DNA of 64,000 bases from Typhlomys cinereus. Lineage: Eukaryota; Chordata; Mammalia; Rodentia; Platacanthomyidae. The stretch lies in the NCBI GenBank assembly GCA_023101885.1, contig JALPQD010000213.1, positions 3,668,168 to 3,732,167 of the forward strand, written 5' to 3'. The notes below the pieces were generated by a model. It was not told where the DNA came from, did no database searches, and saw only the letters and a list, made by a program, of their open reading frames with translations. Position 1 is the stretch's first letter. Every line of letters begins with the position of its first letter. This document shows positions 1 to 10,739 of the stretch, in pieces. The translations under genes were made by a program, and so were the position numbers.

Positions 1-158
1 AATGTCTCATTACTTATTTGGGTCCTTGGTGGAGGCCTATTTTCCCTGCTGTAACATGGTCCCTTCTCTCCTTGTTTCTGGTGTGGCCCTCTTACCCCAT
101 CCCTCCTGTTCATAATCCTTGGAATTACTGTCTCTAGGTGGGCTGGGTGGGTTTAGTA

Positions 159-1716
159 CTAGGAGCCACCTATTAGGGAGTACATATGGTGCTTAATTTT
201 CTGGGTCTGGGATACTTCACTTAATATAATTGTTTCTAATGACATCCATTTCCCGGCAAATTCCAGTAATTCATCATTTTTGATGGCTGAGTAGTACTCC
301 ATTGTATAGATGTACCACTGTTTCCTTATCCACTCGTCAACTGTTGGACATTTGGGCTGATTCCATGACTTTGCTATTGTAAACAGTGCTGCTATGAACA
401 TGGTCGTGCTTGTGCTATCGAGGTGAACCTCTGCTGTATGGGGGGTTATTCCCAAAAGTGGAATAGCAGGGTCATATGGCATTTCAATCTTTAATTTCTT
501 TAAGAATCTCCAGACGGCTCGCCAGAGTGGCTGTATGAGCCTGCATTCCCATCAGCAATGTAGGAGAGTTCCCCTCTCTCCACATCCTCTCCAGCATTTG
601 TCGTTGTTAGTATTGTGGATTTTTGCCATCCTGACCGGGGTGAGATGATATCTCAGGGAAGTTTTGATTTGCATTTCCCTGATGGCTAAAGAAGTGGAGC
701 ATTTTTAAGATATTTGTTAGACATTTTAATTTCATCCCTGGTAAAGTTTCTTTTAAGTTCCAGGGCCCATTTTTTAATTGGGCCATTGGTTTCCTTGGTG
801 TTTAGTTTTCTAAGTTCTTTGTGCACTCTGGACAGCAGAGTTCTATCAGATGTGTGGTTAGTGAAGATTTTCTCCCATTCTGTGGGTTGCCTTTGAGCTC
901 GCGTTATAATCTCTTTATCTGAACAGAAGCTCTTTAATTTCACAAGATCCCAACTGTTGAGAGTTGGTAGCAGTGACTGTGCCATTGGATGTCTGTTTAG
1001 GAACTGTTGGCTTAGCCCAATCAGCTCGAGGGAGTTCCCTATCCTTTCAACTATGGTTTTTATAGTCTCTGGCCTGATATCAAGGTCCTTGATCCATTTG
1101 GAATTAAGTCTTGTACATGGTGACAAGTACGGGTCCAGCTTTAATCTTTTGCATGTGGAGATCCAGTTTTGCCAGCACCATTTGTTGAAGATGCTGTTCT
1201 TTTTCCATTGGATTCTTTGGGCCCCTTTGTCAAAGACCAAATGGCTGTAACTTTGTGGGCTTATATCTGGGTCTTCAATCCTTATCCATTGATCTGTGTG
1301 TCTATTTTGGAGCCAGTACCAGGCTGTCTTTATAACTATGGATTTGTAGTATAGACTAAGGTTTGGTATGGCAATACCTCCAGCTGTGTTTTTGTTACTC
1401 AGGATTGTTTTTGCTATCCTGGGTCTTTTGTGCCTCCATATGAACTTTGAGATTGTTTGGTCAACTTCTTTGAAGAATTGCTTTGGGATTTTGATTGGTA
1501 TAGCATTGAATCTGTATATTGCCTTTGGTAGGATGGTCATTTTTACGATGCTGATTCTGCCAATCCAGGAACAAGGGAGGTCTTTCCACCTTCTGGTGTC
1601 TTCTGCTATTTCTTTCTTTAGGGTTTTAAAGTTTTCATTGTAAAGGTCTTTTACCTCCTTAGTTAGGTTTTTTTTTAATTTTTTTATTTTATTATTATTA
1701 TTTATTCAACTGTGCG

Positions 1717-1764
<48 letters not shown>

Positions 1765-4308
1765 TGTGTGTGTGTGTAGAACCACGGACGAATTCGCGAA
1801 CCACCATGGACGCATCCACCTCCTTCTGCCCCGGGATTCACAGGCTCCGCCCTACCAGGACCAGAAGCGCAGGCCACCCCCGCTTCCGCCTGGCGTCTAT
1901 ACGTGGGATCTGGGATCGAACTCAGGACCTTCCGCCTGCAAGGCGGAGGCTTAACCCCTGAGCCACCTCTCCAGCCCCGACTCCTTAGTTAGGTTTATAC
2001 CAAGGTATTTCATTTTTTTAGGGGCTATAGTAAATGGGATTGTTTCTCTCAAGGCTTTTTCACTTCTTTCATTCTGGGCATATAGGAAGGCCTCTGATTT
2101 TTGCACATTTATTTTGTATCCTGCCACCCTGCTGAACTTCTCAATTAGTTCCAGGAGCTTCCTGGTGGAGTTTTTGGGATCACTCAGGTATAAGATCATG
2201 TCATCTGCAAATAGGGATAGCTTGACTTCTTCCTTGCCGATTTGAATCCCTCTTATGTCCCTTTCTTGTCTTATGGCTTCAGCTAAGACTTCAAGTACAA
2301 TATTGAATAGAAGTGGTGAGAGTGGACAGCCTTGTCTAGTTCCTGATCGAAGTGGGAATGCTTCCAATTGTTCCCCATTGAGCATAATCCTTGCTGTGGG
2401 TTTGTTGTATATAGCTTTTATTATATTGATAAAGGTTCCTTCCATTCCTACTGTCTCTAGCGTTTTGATCATAAAAGGCTGTTGGATCTTGTCAAAAGCT
2501 TTTTCTGCATCTATCGAGAGTATCATGTGGTCTTGGACTTTGGACTGGTTTACATGATGAATTACATTTATTGATTTGCATATGTTGAACCAACCTTGTG
2601 TGCCGGGGATGAAGCCTACTTGATCCCCGTGAATGATCTTTTTAATATGTTTTTGAATCCGATTTGCTAAGACTTTGTTGAGAATCTTTGCGTCTATGTT
2701 CATCAGGGAGATCGGCCTATAGTTTTCTTTTTTAAGTGAATCTTTATTAGGTTTTGGGATTAAAACGATATTAGCTTCATAGAAGGAATTTGGTAGTGTT
2801 CCTTCCTTTGCTATTTGATGGAACAGTTTAAGGAGTATTGGTGTTATTAACTCCTTAAATGTCTGGTAGAACTCTGTGCTGAATCCATCTGGTCCAGGAC
2901 AGTTTTTTGGTGGGAAGATTCGAGATTACTTCCTCAATTTCCTTATATGTTATAGGACTATTTAAATAATTCACAACTTCCTGATTCAATTTAGGTAAGT
3001 TGTGTTTACTTAGAAATTCATCCATCTCTTTTGTGTTGTCAAACTTCACAGAGTATAAGTTTTTGAAATATGATGTTATAATTCTCTGGATTTCTTGGGT
3101 ATCAGTAGTGATAACTCCATGTTCATTTCTAATTTTGTTAATTTGGGTTTTCTCTCTCTTGCTTTTGGTTAATTTAGCTAGGGTGTATCAATCTTATTGA
3201 TTTTTTCAAAGAACCAGCTTTTTGACTGGTTGATTTTTTCTATCATTTTCTTAATCTCGATTTCAGATATTTCTCCCCTTATTTTGCTAATCTCCTCTCT
3301 TCTACTACTTTTGGGATCAGATTGCTCTAGTTTCTCTAAAGCTTTAAGCTGCATTGTTAAGTTGTTTATTTCTGATGTTTCCATTTTTTTGATGTAGGCA
3401 TTAAGAGCTATGAACTTACCTCTTAGAACAGCTTTCATTGTGTCCCAGAGATTTTGGTAAGTTGTATTTTCGTTATCATTCACTTTCAGGAAATCTTGAA
3501 TTTCCTTTTTAATTTCTTCCTGAATCCAGTTCTCATTCAGCATCCTAGTGTTAAGTTTCCAGGAGTTAGTGTATTTTCTCTTGTTTGATGTGTTGTGGAT
3601 GTCCAGCTTTAGGCCGTGGTGGTCTGATAGGGCACAGGTTAGAATTTCAACTTTCTTGTATATGTGTAGATTCATTTTGTGGCCCAATATGTGATCTATT
3701 TTGGAGAAAGTTCCGTGTGCTGCTGAGAAAAATGTGTATTCTTTGGTGCGTGGGTGAAAAGTTCGATAGAGATCTGTAAGGTCCATTTCTTTCAGGGTTT
3801 GATTAAGTTCCAAAGTGTCTCTGTTAAGCTTTTGACCTGTTGATCTATCCCATGTTGAGAGGACGATGTTGAAGTCCCCAAGAATTATCGTTTGGGGGTT
3901 GATTTCTTGCTTTAGACGCTGTAGGGTTTTCTTAATGAATGTGGAGGGGCCCGTATTGGGTGCATATATGTTCAGTATTGTGAAGTCTTCCTGGTGAATT
4001 GTACCTGTGACTAAAATGTAGTATCCATCCGTGTCTCTTATAATTTTCTTTGGTTTGAAGTCCACTTTGTCTGATAGCATAATGGCTACCCCTGCCTGTT
4101 TTCTGCTTCCATTTGCTTGTAGAATTGTTGACCAGCCTTTTATTTTTAGAGCGTGCCTATCTTTTGTGGTGAGATGGGTTTCCTGCAGGCAGCAGATTGA
4201 TGGATTGTGATTTTTAATCCAAGTTTGTAATCTGTGTCTCTTGATTGGTGAATTAATTCCATTAACATTTAGTGTTATAATGGAGAAACTATTGTTAATT
4301 CCAGACAT
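159..4308 (-). pseudogene. L1 ORF2 (endonuclease / reverse transcriptase), disrupted
   Basis: ORF2p nicks target DNA and reverse-transcribes L1 RNA. From its start at 4308 the first 376 codons form the apurinic-endonuclease-like domain, with N14 in LNVNG, E43 in QETH, the GDFN motif near residue 144, and SDHH near residue 228. The reverse transcriptase follows (roughly 2703-1990), with the catalytic FADD at about 2200-2211 and a RQGCPLSP block. The C-terminal part runs 1540-686, and the end (482-159) carries MPYDPAIPLLG. Lesions seen: a frameshift just after the endonuclease (about 3180-3190), a frameshift in an A-run near 2913, the SINE at 1671-1980 cutting the end of the reverse-transcriptase region, and a frameshift between 690 and 482. 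Without the SINE and its duplication the length is about 1,275 codons, the usual size. Frame is preserved across the SINE once it and one target copy are subtracted. Confidence 0.93.
1671..1980 (-). mobile_element. tRNA-derived SINE, subfamily A, inserted in L1 ORF2
   Basis: Read on minus, it starts GGGGCTGGAGAGGTGGCTCAGG (shown here for its A-box) with a B-box GAGTTCGATCCC, a body of about 150 bp, a (CA)n tract (plus-strand TG at about 1720-1778) and an A-rich tail (plus-strand T/A run at 1671-1700). It is flanked by perfect 16-bp duplications CTCCTTAGTTAGGTTT at 1655-1670 and 1981-1996. The perfect duplication shows a recent L1-mediated insertion, younger than the host L1. The 3' body (with GAATTCG near 1790) differs from the more common subfamily B, but the head is shared. 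Confidence 0.95.
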
Positions 4309-4358
4309 TTATTATGTTTAGTAGCTTTTATAAGTATATTGCTTCATTTTTAATGGTG

Positions 4359-5428
4359 TTATACTTGCCTTCTGTTCTCCTGGATATGCCTGTTTTTTTC
4401 TTCACGCTTGAGTATCATTTCTAGCATTTTTTGAAGGCCTGGTTTGGTGGCCATGTATCCCTTAAAGTTGTCTTTGTGTTGGAAAATTTTTCTTTCTCCC
4501 TCGATCATGACTGATAGTTTGCAGGATAAATCAGCCTGGGTTGACATTTTTGCTCATTCAATACTTGAAGTATGTCACTCCAAGCTCTTCTTGCTTTTAC
4601 TGTTTCGACTGAGAAGTCATTTGTTATTTTAATAGGTTTACCTTTAAAAGTGACTTGTTTTTTCTCCCTTGAAGCTCTCAGCACCAGTTCTTTATCTTGA
4701 ATGTGGAGTGTTTTAACTATTATTTGCCGTGGCGTGATTCTATTTTGGTCGTATCTGTTTGGGGTGCGGAATGCCTCTTGTACATGGATGGGCCTCTCTT
4801 TTTTTAGATGAGGAAAGTTTTCCTTGATGATCGTTTGAAAAATTTCCTCAGGGGTGGTATTTTGAGATTCTTGCTCTGGTATTCCATGAATACGCATGTT
4901 AGGCTTCTTCAGGGTGTCTCATATCTCTTGGATATTTCTCTCAAGTATCTTTTTGGCTTTAACAACCTCTTCCATTGAGCTGGTTAGTACTCCCACTTTA
5001 TCTTCAAGGTCTGAAATTCTGTTTTCTGCTTCGTTAGTTCTGTTGATAAGACTCTCTGTGGCGTTCTGGGTTGAAGATAACTTGTCTTTTAGCTCAGTTT
5101 TAAACTCTGCTTGAGTCTGTTTTAACTGCTCTATGCCACTTTTTGTTTCTTGCACTGTTTTTCTCAACTCCTCTAGATGTCTGTTGTGTTCCTCTTCAAA
5201 GCGATTGATTCGATTATGTAATTCCTCCCTGATTTCCTCTTTCATAGTATTGAACATGGTAATGATCATATTTTGAAAGTCTTTATCCTGGGTGAGGCTT
5301 TCTTGGCCTTTTTCCGTGGGTTTGTTCTTGTTGGAGTCTAACATTATGGGATTAATTTCTTCAGTGGGAAATTTGTTTACTTGATTGTTGCTTCTCATGG
5401 ATTTGCACTTTGACTTTGGCATTGTCAT
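4359..5428 (-). pseudogene. L1 ORF1 (RNA-binding chaperone), disrupted
   Basis: ORF1p coats L1 RNA as a coiled-coil trimer. The ATG at 5428 opens a hydrophilic N-terminus followed by a heptad-like Glu/Lys/Gln-rich coiled coil (about residues 50-165). A TGA at 4919-4921 ends the frame at codon 170, exactly where L1 ORF1 proteins normally have the Trp of the QEIWD motif, so a TGG to TGA change is likely. The same frame continues at 4897 (MRIHGIPE), the RNA-recognition region, up to about 4510. There a frameshift moves the C-terminal domain (YMATKPGLQK) to another frame ending at 4359. Total length, about 356 codons, matches rodent ORF1. Confidence 0.9.
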
Positions 5429-5473
5429 TTTAACTCTTAAGATCTCTCAATTTCACTAAACTGAATTATTTGG

Positions 5474-5981
5474 CCTGGGGTCCTGGTGGGCGGGCGCAGG
5501 CGGAGACTTATCTAGGTCATGGGGTGAGGCCCGGCTGGACCGTGCGCGCATCCTGACCAGCGAAGCGGGGTGGGGTAAAGGGAGGATGGGGGTGTCGGTG
5601 TGGAGCTATTTAACCCGAGGGCAGCTGGGGCGGGGCCCGGGCTCAGGGGGAGGTCCTCTTCGTCCCTCGGCCGCGCGCGCGGCTCCGGCTGGATGGTGGG
5701 AGTCGGAGCCGGGTCCCTGTGGGCCGACCTGGGGTCCTGGTGGGCGGTGCGCGGGGCAGAGACTTATCACCTAGGGCGCGGGGTGAGGCCCAGGCTGGAC
5801 CGTGCGCGTGTCCCGACCGGTGAAGCGGGGTGGGGTGCAAAGGGGGGATGGGGGCTTCGGCGTGGAGCTATTTAACCCGAGGGCAGCTTGGGCGGGCCCG
5901 GGCTCAGGGGGAGGTCCTCCTCGTCCCTCGGCCCCGCGCGCGGCTCCGGCTGGATGGTGGGAATCGGAGCCGGGTCCCATA
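5474..5981 (-). promoter_or_regulatory. Two tandem L1 5'-UTR promoter monomers, 254 bp each
   Basis: Unit boundaries are 5474-5727 and 5728-5981; both begin (plus strand) with CCTGGGGTCCTGGTGGGCGG. The units are very similar and GC/CpG-rich, in contrast to the flanks. Only about 45 bp separate the monomers from the ORF1 start. Tandem monomers as promoters are known from mouse L1; that they drive transcription here is inference. This is the only clear CpG-island-like stretch seen in the window and it belongs to the L1, not to a host gene. Confidence 0.88.
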
Positions 5982-6183
5982 GGGACATCTTGTATTAGTT
6001 CTGACAATGGCATCCTGTTTTCTTGTTCTGTCACTTACAGAAGTCGAGTGACAGACCTTTTGGACTACTTCTTGGCTGTCCCGATTTTCCTATGTTCTAT
6101 TTAGATAGAAATGTATTTAGTTTTATCTTTCAAATATTTTATTGACTTAAAAACCTTCTGTTGTCATATTTTTAAGTTCTAAG
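5982..6183. other. Single-copy flank upstream of the L1 5' end
   Basis: About 200 bp of AT-rich DNA between the L1 monomers and the next SINE. It contains no gene-like signal. The 10-bp target duplication of the neighbouring SINE lies at 6174-6183. Confidence 0.5.
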
Positions 6184-6464
6184 TGTTTTTAAAAATATTT
6201 ATTTATTTATTTATTTAATGTGTGTCTTTGTGTGTCGGAGGACACTGTGTGTCCCTGTGGAGGACCAAGGGTGACTTCTGGAATCATCCTGGATTGCTCC
6301 TTCCTCCTTGCTTTGCTCTGGGATTTCCCAGGCTCCGCCCACCAGAGCCTCCAGTTCAGGCCCAGGGCATTTCTACCTGGCATTTTACATGGGGCCTGGG
6401 ATCCGAATTCAGGACCTTCTGCTTTCAAGACAGAGTCTTAACCCCTGAGCCATTTCTTCAGCAG
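6184..6464 (-). mobile_element. tRNA-derived SINE, subfamily B
   Basis: The minus-strand head (TGAAGAAATGGCTCAGGGG) has an A-box and a B-box like subfamily A, but the 3' body is different: plus-strand TGGAGGACCAAGGGTGACTT at about 6258. The tail is (TTTA)n on the plus strand (6190-6216). Flanked by duplications AAGTTCTAAG at 6174-6183 and 6465-6474. Confidence 0.9.
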
Positions 6465-6489
6465 AAGTTCTAAGATTTTTTTTTTCTTG

Positions 6490-6690
6490 TTTTTTGGAAT
6501 GTTGAAATTTAAAAAAAAATTTGTTAGAGAGGGGAGGAAAAGAGGGATAGAGGATGGGAGAGGGAGGGGGGAGAGAGAGAAAGAGAGAGGAGAGAGGACA
6601 ACTAGGTTTCGGGAACTGAGCTGAGTTGAAGTGGCAGGTCTGCAAACAGTCATCTTTGCCATTGAGACATCTCAGCGTCTCTTGGCGCTA
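6490..6690 (-). mobile_element. B3-like SINE remnant with polypyrimidine tail
   Basis: The plus strand shows a purine-rich tract (6527-6600) followed by a degraded SINE head (GCAAACAGTCATCTTTGCCA, then ATTGAGACATCTCAG). The same layout recurs at 7605-7834, 8735-8896 and 44715-45140, which supports a family assignment in the B2 superfamily. Boundaries are approximate. Confidence 0.6.
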
Positions 6691-7105
6691 CCCTGCATGC
6701 TGCTGCTGAATCCATGGCCAAATGGCTTAGGGCAACAAGAGTTTTTATTCTGGTTTACACTTGCCCAGTCATGGTTCCTTGCCCAGCTTGGCAGGAGAGT
6801 GTACCCCAACACCATGGGTCAAGGGAATTGTCCACATCAAAGTCACAGGACTGCAGAGAGAGGGACAATCCTCACTCGCCAGATCAGCAGGTCTGGCCAA
6901 GTCTACAGAAGGACGCCGACTTCCTTATTGGCTCCCTTTGTCCTATGCAAGGACTAGCCCCACCCGCCATGGGCTGGTTTGTCCCTTATCAATCAAACAA
7001 TGTCCTGCAGGTTTGCTCAGGGCTTAACTATTAATTCTCGCAACTGTGCTCCAAGGTCACAGCCCTCAGTCGCTAGGTTGACGTCTGCACCGCTCTACAA
7101 CATTG
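6690..7105 (-). mobile_element. Solo LTR, family X (ERVL/MaLR-like), diverged
   Basis: Its reverse complement matches the four plus-strand copies at 8985, 16649, 17572 and 46499. Shared blocks include the CTTGTTGCC/TTAAGCCAT end, GGCCAGTT-like text, the tract TCTGGCAAGT and a pattern CCACCCGCCATGGGCTG on the plus strand. Edges are uncertain because the copy is old. Confidence 0.65.
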
Positions 7106-7129
7106 ATCCTCTTGCTCTGAGTCCTTCAC

Positions 7130-7405
7130 GTGCCATGATGTCAGTCTCAGTCATCAGCTGGAGTCACCTCCGAGAGGAGCCTTCTGGATGTGCCGGTGGG
7201 AGATGGTCTTCATTAGGTTAATGAAGTGGGAAGATCCTCCCATGGGGGGGCACCGTTCCCTGGGTGGGGGCGCTGGACTGTGCAAGAAGCACTAGGAGGC
7301 AGGCACACACCCATCCGCGGCTTTCCACTCCTGACTGTGACTCTCCCGCCATGATGGACTGTGATCTGGGGTCATAAATTGCTTTGGTTGAGTATTTTCT
7401 CACAG
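7130..7405 (+). mobile_element. Solo LTR, family Y (rodent MaLR/ERVL-like)
   Basis: Carries the typical sense-strand run of rodent MaLR-type LTRs: a GGGAAGATCCTCCC block, GGCACCGTTCCCTGGG, then TTTCCACTCCTGACTGTG, CCGCCATGATGGACTGTG and a degraded AATAAA before the 3' end. Family name not assigned. Other Y copies are at 13932, 22716, 41245 and, reversed, 37566 and 51513. Confidence 0.6.
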
Positions 7406-7426
7406 AAGTTGGAAAGGAAACACACA

Positions 7427-7465
<39 letters not shown>

Positions 7466-7585
7466 ACACATGCACACACACACAGGACACATGTACACAC
7501 ACACACACACAGGACACATATACCCTGTGGGGTCCCCAACTTTGCAGACAGAAGCCTTACCTGCTGAACTATCTTACTGGCCCAT
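7406..7585 (-). mobile_element. B2-superfamily SINE fragment with a long (CA)n
   Basis: An interrupted CA repeat (about 7421-7520) is followed by a SINE head on the minus strand (plus text GCAGACAGAAGCCTTACCTG CTGAACTATCTTACTGGCCC). The body between them is missing, so this is a 5' end plus microsatellite tail. Confidence 0.55.
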
Positions 7586-7604
7586 TTTTTATGCTCTTAC
7601 TTTA

Positions 7605-7834
7605 GAAAATCTTTTTATTTATTTGAGGAAGGGAGGAGGGAAGGAGGAAAGAATGGAGAGACAGCAAGAGAAAGGCAGAGAGGATGAGAGAGTTGCAGGT
7701 ATATTTGCACAGCGGCCAGAGGACATCTTTCAGAAGTCACTTCTTTCCTCCACCATGTGAGTTCTGGGGGTCAAAGTCACATCACCAGCTTTGTGCCCAG
7801 GTTCCTGTATGTGTCCCGCCATCTCTCCAGCCCC
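7605..7834 (-). mobile_element. B3-like SINE with purine-rich tract
   Basis: On minus it begins GGGGCTGGAGAGATGGCGGG and has a pattern resembling B3 (ACTCACATGGTGGAGGAAAG). It ends in a plus-strand purine-rich run at 7625-7690 and an A/T tail at 7605-7624. Confidence 0.7.
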
Positions 7835-7899
7835 ACATTCCTCTCAGGTTCTGAACATTAATCCTGTTCATCCACAGGTGCTCGCCTGGTGCCATAGCC

Positions 7900-8398
7900 A
7901 TCTCTTGACTCAGTTTCCTTAGCTGAACAGAAACATTTTAGTTCCACGTCAGGTCTTATTGCTGGGTGGTTGAAATCCTATTCAGAAATGCACCGGCGGG
8001 GCCTACCTCATGGAGGATTTTCACATATGGTGGTTTAAGGCTCTCAGGTCTTATGCGAAGGTCTTCGATCCACTTTAATTGAGTTCTGTAGAGGGCAGAT
8101 GCAGGGATCTGGTTCCGGCCGTCAGATGCCGATTACTCCCTTTCCTGGCACCATTCGTTAAGAGCCGATCTTTTCCTCCACGATGTTCTTTGTGCCTTTG
8201 TCCAGAATCAGAATCAGGCGGCTGCAGATACGTGGATTTATTTCTGAGCTGTCTGCTCTGTCCCTTGGGTCTGCAGGTCCATTTTTGGGTCATGCTGCTT
8301 TTGTTATTAAAACTCTGCAGTACGACTTAATATTGGATACTGCGCTATCTCCAGCCTGATTCTCTCTCCGAAGTGTTTGGCTATTCAGGATCTTGTTC
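7900..8398 (-). mobile_element. Old L1 ORF2 3'-region fragment
   Basis: The plus strand aligns by eye with the reversed ORF2 C-terminal part of the full-length L1 at 890-1400: TTAGCTGAACAGAAACATTTTAGTT, then GGTCTTCGATCCACTTTAAT and GGCACCATTCGTTAAGAG. It continues with TATTAAAACTCTGCAGTACG. No open frame remains. It is strongly diverged, so much older than the first L1. Confidence 0.75.
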
Positions 8399-8548
8399 TT
8401 GTTTTGTTCTTTATGGAGACAGGGCTTCATGGAGACGACGCTGGTCCCAAACTCACTACATAGCCAAGGATGGCCTTGAGCTCCTCAGCCTCCTGCCGCT
8501 GCCTCCCGGTGCTGGGATCACAGGGGCGCCCCTCCACAGCCAGCTGCC
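8399..8548 (-). mobile_element. B1 (7SL-derived) SINE
   Basis: The plus strand reads like an inverted B1: GGAGACAGGGCTTCATGGAG, CCCAAACTCACTACATAGCC, CTTGAGCTCCTCAGCCTCCTG, and GGTGCTGGGATCACAGGGG. It directly abuts the old L1 fragment. Confidence 0.8.
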
Positions 8549-8734
8549 TTTCACATCCACCCAGCCATCCGCTTAGTGGCTTTACCGCTTAGTGGCTCTG
8601 GGATTAACCTCGCCACCACAACGGTGTCTGTGTCTGCTGAGCATCTCACTGGATCCACAAGGTGATGTTTCTTTAAGCTCTGGGGACTGAACAAGCAACC
8701 GATTGTGGATGAGCAAGTGTCCTGGCACCGAGGG

Positions 8735-8896
8735 TGTAACACCCTGGTGGAGTCAGAGGGTAATTTTCAGAAGGCAGGTCTCCCCACCATGTGGCTTCTG
8801 GGGATCAAACTCAAGTTGCCAGGTTTGCAAACAGGCACCTGCTGAGCCGTCTCCTTGGCCCCATTCTCTCTCTCTCTCTCTCTCTCTTTTTCTCTC
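8735..8896 (-). mobile_element. B3-like SINE head and (CT)n tract
   Basis: Plus-strand CACCATGTGGCTTCTGGGGA followed by CAGGCACCTGCTGAGCCGTC is an inverted B2/B3 head. The (CT)n run at 8867-8896 sits at the head side, so it is an adjacent simple repeat and not the SINE's own tail. Confidence 0.6.
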
Positions 8897-8984
8897 TGAG
8901 ACAGTGTTGGCTATGCTGGCCGGCCAGAGAGCCATTTTCCAAAGCCTGAGCTGATAACCACAAGTCCTGGGTCCTGGCTCCGTC

Positions 8985-9382
8985 TGTCATAGATACAGGC
9001 GTCAACTCGACAGCTGAGGGTTTGAACTCTGGGCACATCACTCCCACGAGCCTTGCAGGACTGTCTCTGATTGATGGGAAACTGCCCAGCCCATGGTGGG
9101 TGGGGCTAGACGCTGGGCAGGTGAATAAGAGGGAGGGGGCTGGTTGGGGAAGTCGGCGTCCTTCTGCACATTTGGCCAGATGTGCTGGTCTGGCGAGTGA
9201 GGGCCGTCCCTCTCTCAGTGGCCCTGTGGGTATAATGAGGCCAGTTCCCTCGGCCCCTGGTGTTGGCGTGAGCTCTCCTGCTGAGCTGGATTAAGAACGA
9301 TAACAGGACACTCATAAGAGAATATAAAATCCCTTGTTCCCTTCAGCCATTTGGTTGGCAGCAATACAGAGTAACTGCAACA
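8985..9382 (+). mobile_element. Solo LTR, family X
   Basis: Begins TGTCATAGAT and ends TAACTGCAACA, the TG..CA edges shared with the other X copies. The middle carries CCATGGTGGGTGGGGCTAG, GTGCTGGTCTGGCGAGTGAG and CCCTTGTTCCCTTCAGCC. No clear target duplication was seen. Confidence 0.75.
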
Positions 9383-9449
9383 CCCCCATGTCCTTTCAGG
9401 CACGGAGGGTCGCAAGGAAAGTACCTCACCAACCGAGCTGTCGCTCCCG

Positions 9450-10125
9450 CCACTTCGCTCTTTCTTGAAGATGTCCAGTTGCTTGAGTAGGTGTTCCATA
9501 CGCAGCTTTGAAAATCTAAAAGGTGAACAAAGATCTCTCCTTTACTTTCCTGCTTATCGCTCACATATTCTCCCAGAGCCTCTTTTATATAATAACATGT
9601 ATTACACGCAAACGCGAAGCTATGGTTTTATCTACCCTGGCCCCATTTTCCCAAGCATCAGCACACTATATGCATTTTCTGACATTTCGCTTTTATCGCC
9701 CATCACAATGTTTCGACATGTAAAGTGTGCCTTCGCTATCGCTTTATAGCGGTGCCGTATTGTGTTCTGTGGCTCGAACCTTATTTGCTTAACTTGTCAT
9801 CTTTGGATAGATGTTTAGGTCGTTTTCGATGTCTGTTATAACCAAGTGTGCGAATATGTTAGAGTTCTTATAGGACCAATTCCCAGAGATGGAGCTGCTC
9901 AGAGGAGGGATATGCATTTGTAACCTTGACACAGATCTTCAAACAGGGTCCTATACCAGCTCATTCTCTACTCAGCAATATCTAAAGGACCGACTTTCCC
10001 CCATACCAGCAGAATGTGCTCTCAGGCGTTTTGGAATCTTGCCATTCGGGTGGAGGGAAATGGTCTTTGCATCTTTAGTTACTTATGAGGGACCAGGGGC
10101 CCCCCGAGCAGATCCCTTCTGAGCA
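9450..10125 (-). mobile_element. Ancient L1M-type 3' region
   Basis: The plus strand resembles the reversed end of old mammalian L1s: a 'gtgccgtattgtgttctg' block, GATGTTTAGGTCGTTTTCGA, CCAATTCCCAGAGATGGAGC, and then CTATACCAGCTCATTCTCTA. The order of the blocks fits, although many bases have changed. The match is from memory of the family and not from a search. Confidence 0.6.
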
Positions 10126-10407
10126 CCATCTCCTTGGCCAGCATAAACATAAGATGTCCTTCCGAAGCGGCCATTTGCAGAAGGAATGCCATCATCCTAA
10201 TTGCTTTGAGGTGAATTCAGCTTTGCGTCTGGTGGTGGGTTCGGCATGACCAGTCTTGCCACTGCATGGTGCCTGGGTAGCACCACAGTCACGAGGGAGA
10301 TGGGGGCGATGGTGTCTACAACTGCAAACCCCAGTCCACCTGCCTGCTAGAAGGCCGCCCTCAGGCCAGAGCCTCCAATGTCAGGCAAAGCCTGTGGTTG
10401 TGGGGAA

Positions 10408-10409
10408 AG

Positions 10410-10465
<56 letters not shown>

Positions 10466-10713
10466 AGGGGCACAGGTATAAGAGGGCACCCTGAGTGTCT
10501 GCCTGTGGAGGCCCAAGGGTGACTTGGGAATCGGCCTGGATTGCTCGACCTCTTTACTGCTTTGCTTGGCTTTTCCAGGCTCCACCTTCTTCCGGGGCAG
10601 GAATTGCAGGCCACCACCGTATCTGCCTGGTATTTGTTACGTGGGATCTGAACTCAGGTCCTCGTGCTTGTGAGGTGGAGGCTTTATCCTCAGAGCCAGC
10701 TCTCCAGTCAGGA
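10408..10713 (-). mobile_element. tRNA-derived SINE, subfamily B, with (GT)n
   Basis: A (GT)n tract at about 10412-10462, then the subfamily B 3' body (TGGAGGCCCAAGGGTGACTT) and the inverted head (CAGAGCCAGCTCTCCAG). It has the same layout as the copies at 6184, 61893 and, on the plus strand, 46181, 50763, 55072 and 61465. Confidence 0.88.
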
Positions 10714-10739
10714 AACACTGGCTTTATGATAATGAGCGG

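Larger units (their letters stand above)
1..5981 (-). mobile_element. Near full-length LINE-1 (L1) retrotransposon, minus strand, 3' end outside the window
   Basis: Read on the minus strand this is a complete L1 layout: tandem 5' promoter monomers (5474-5981), ORF1 (5428 down to 4359), a gap of about 50 bp, ORF2 (4308 down to 159) and at least 158 bp of 3' UTR running off the left edge. The element is not 5'-truncated, which is unusual for a random L1 copy. A SINE is inserted at 1671-1980, and several frameshifts plus one stop codon make it dead as an autonomous element. The polyA tail and left target-site duplication lie beyond position 1, so insertion boundaries cannot be confirmed on that side. 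Confidence 0.95.

Noticed and set aside
5474..5981. CpG-island promoter of a host gene
   Set aside because: It is a tandem duplicate contiguous with L1 ORF1 on the minus strand, so it is the L1 5' UTR.
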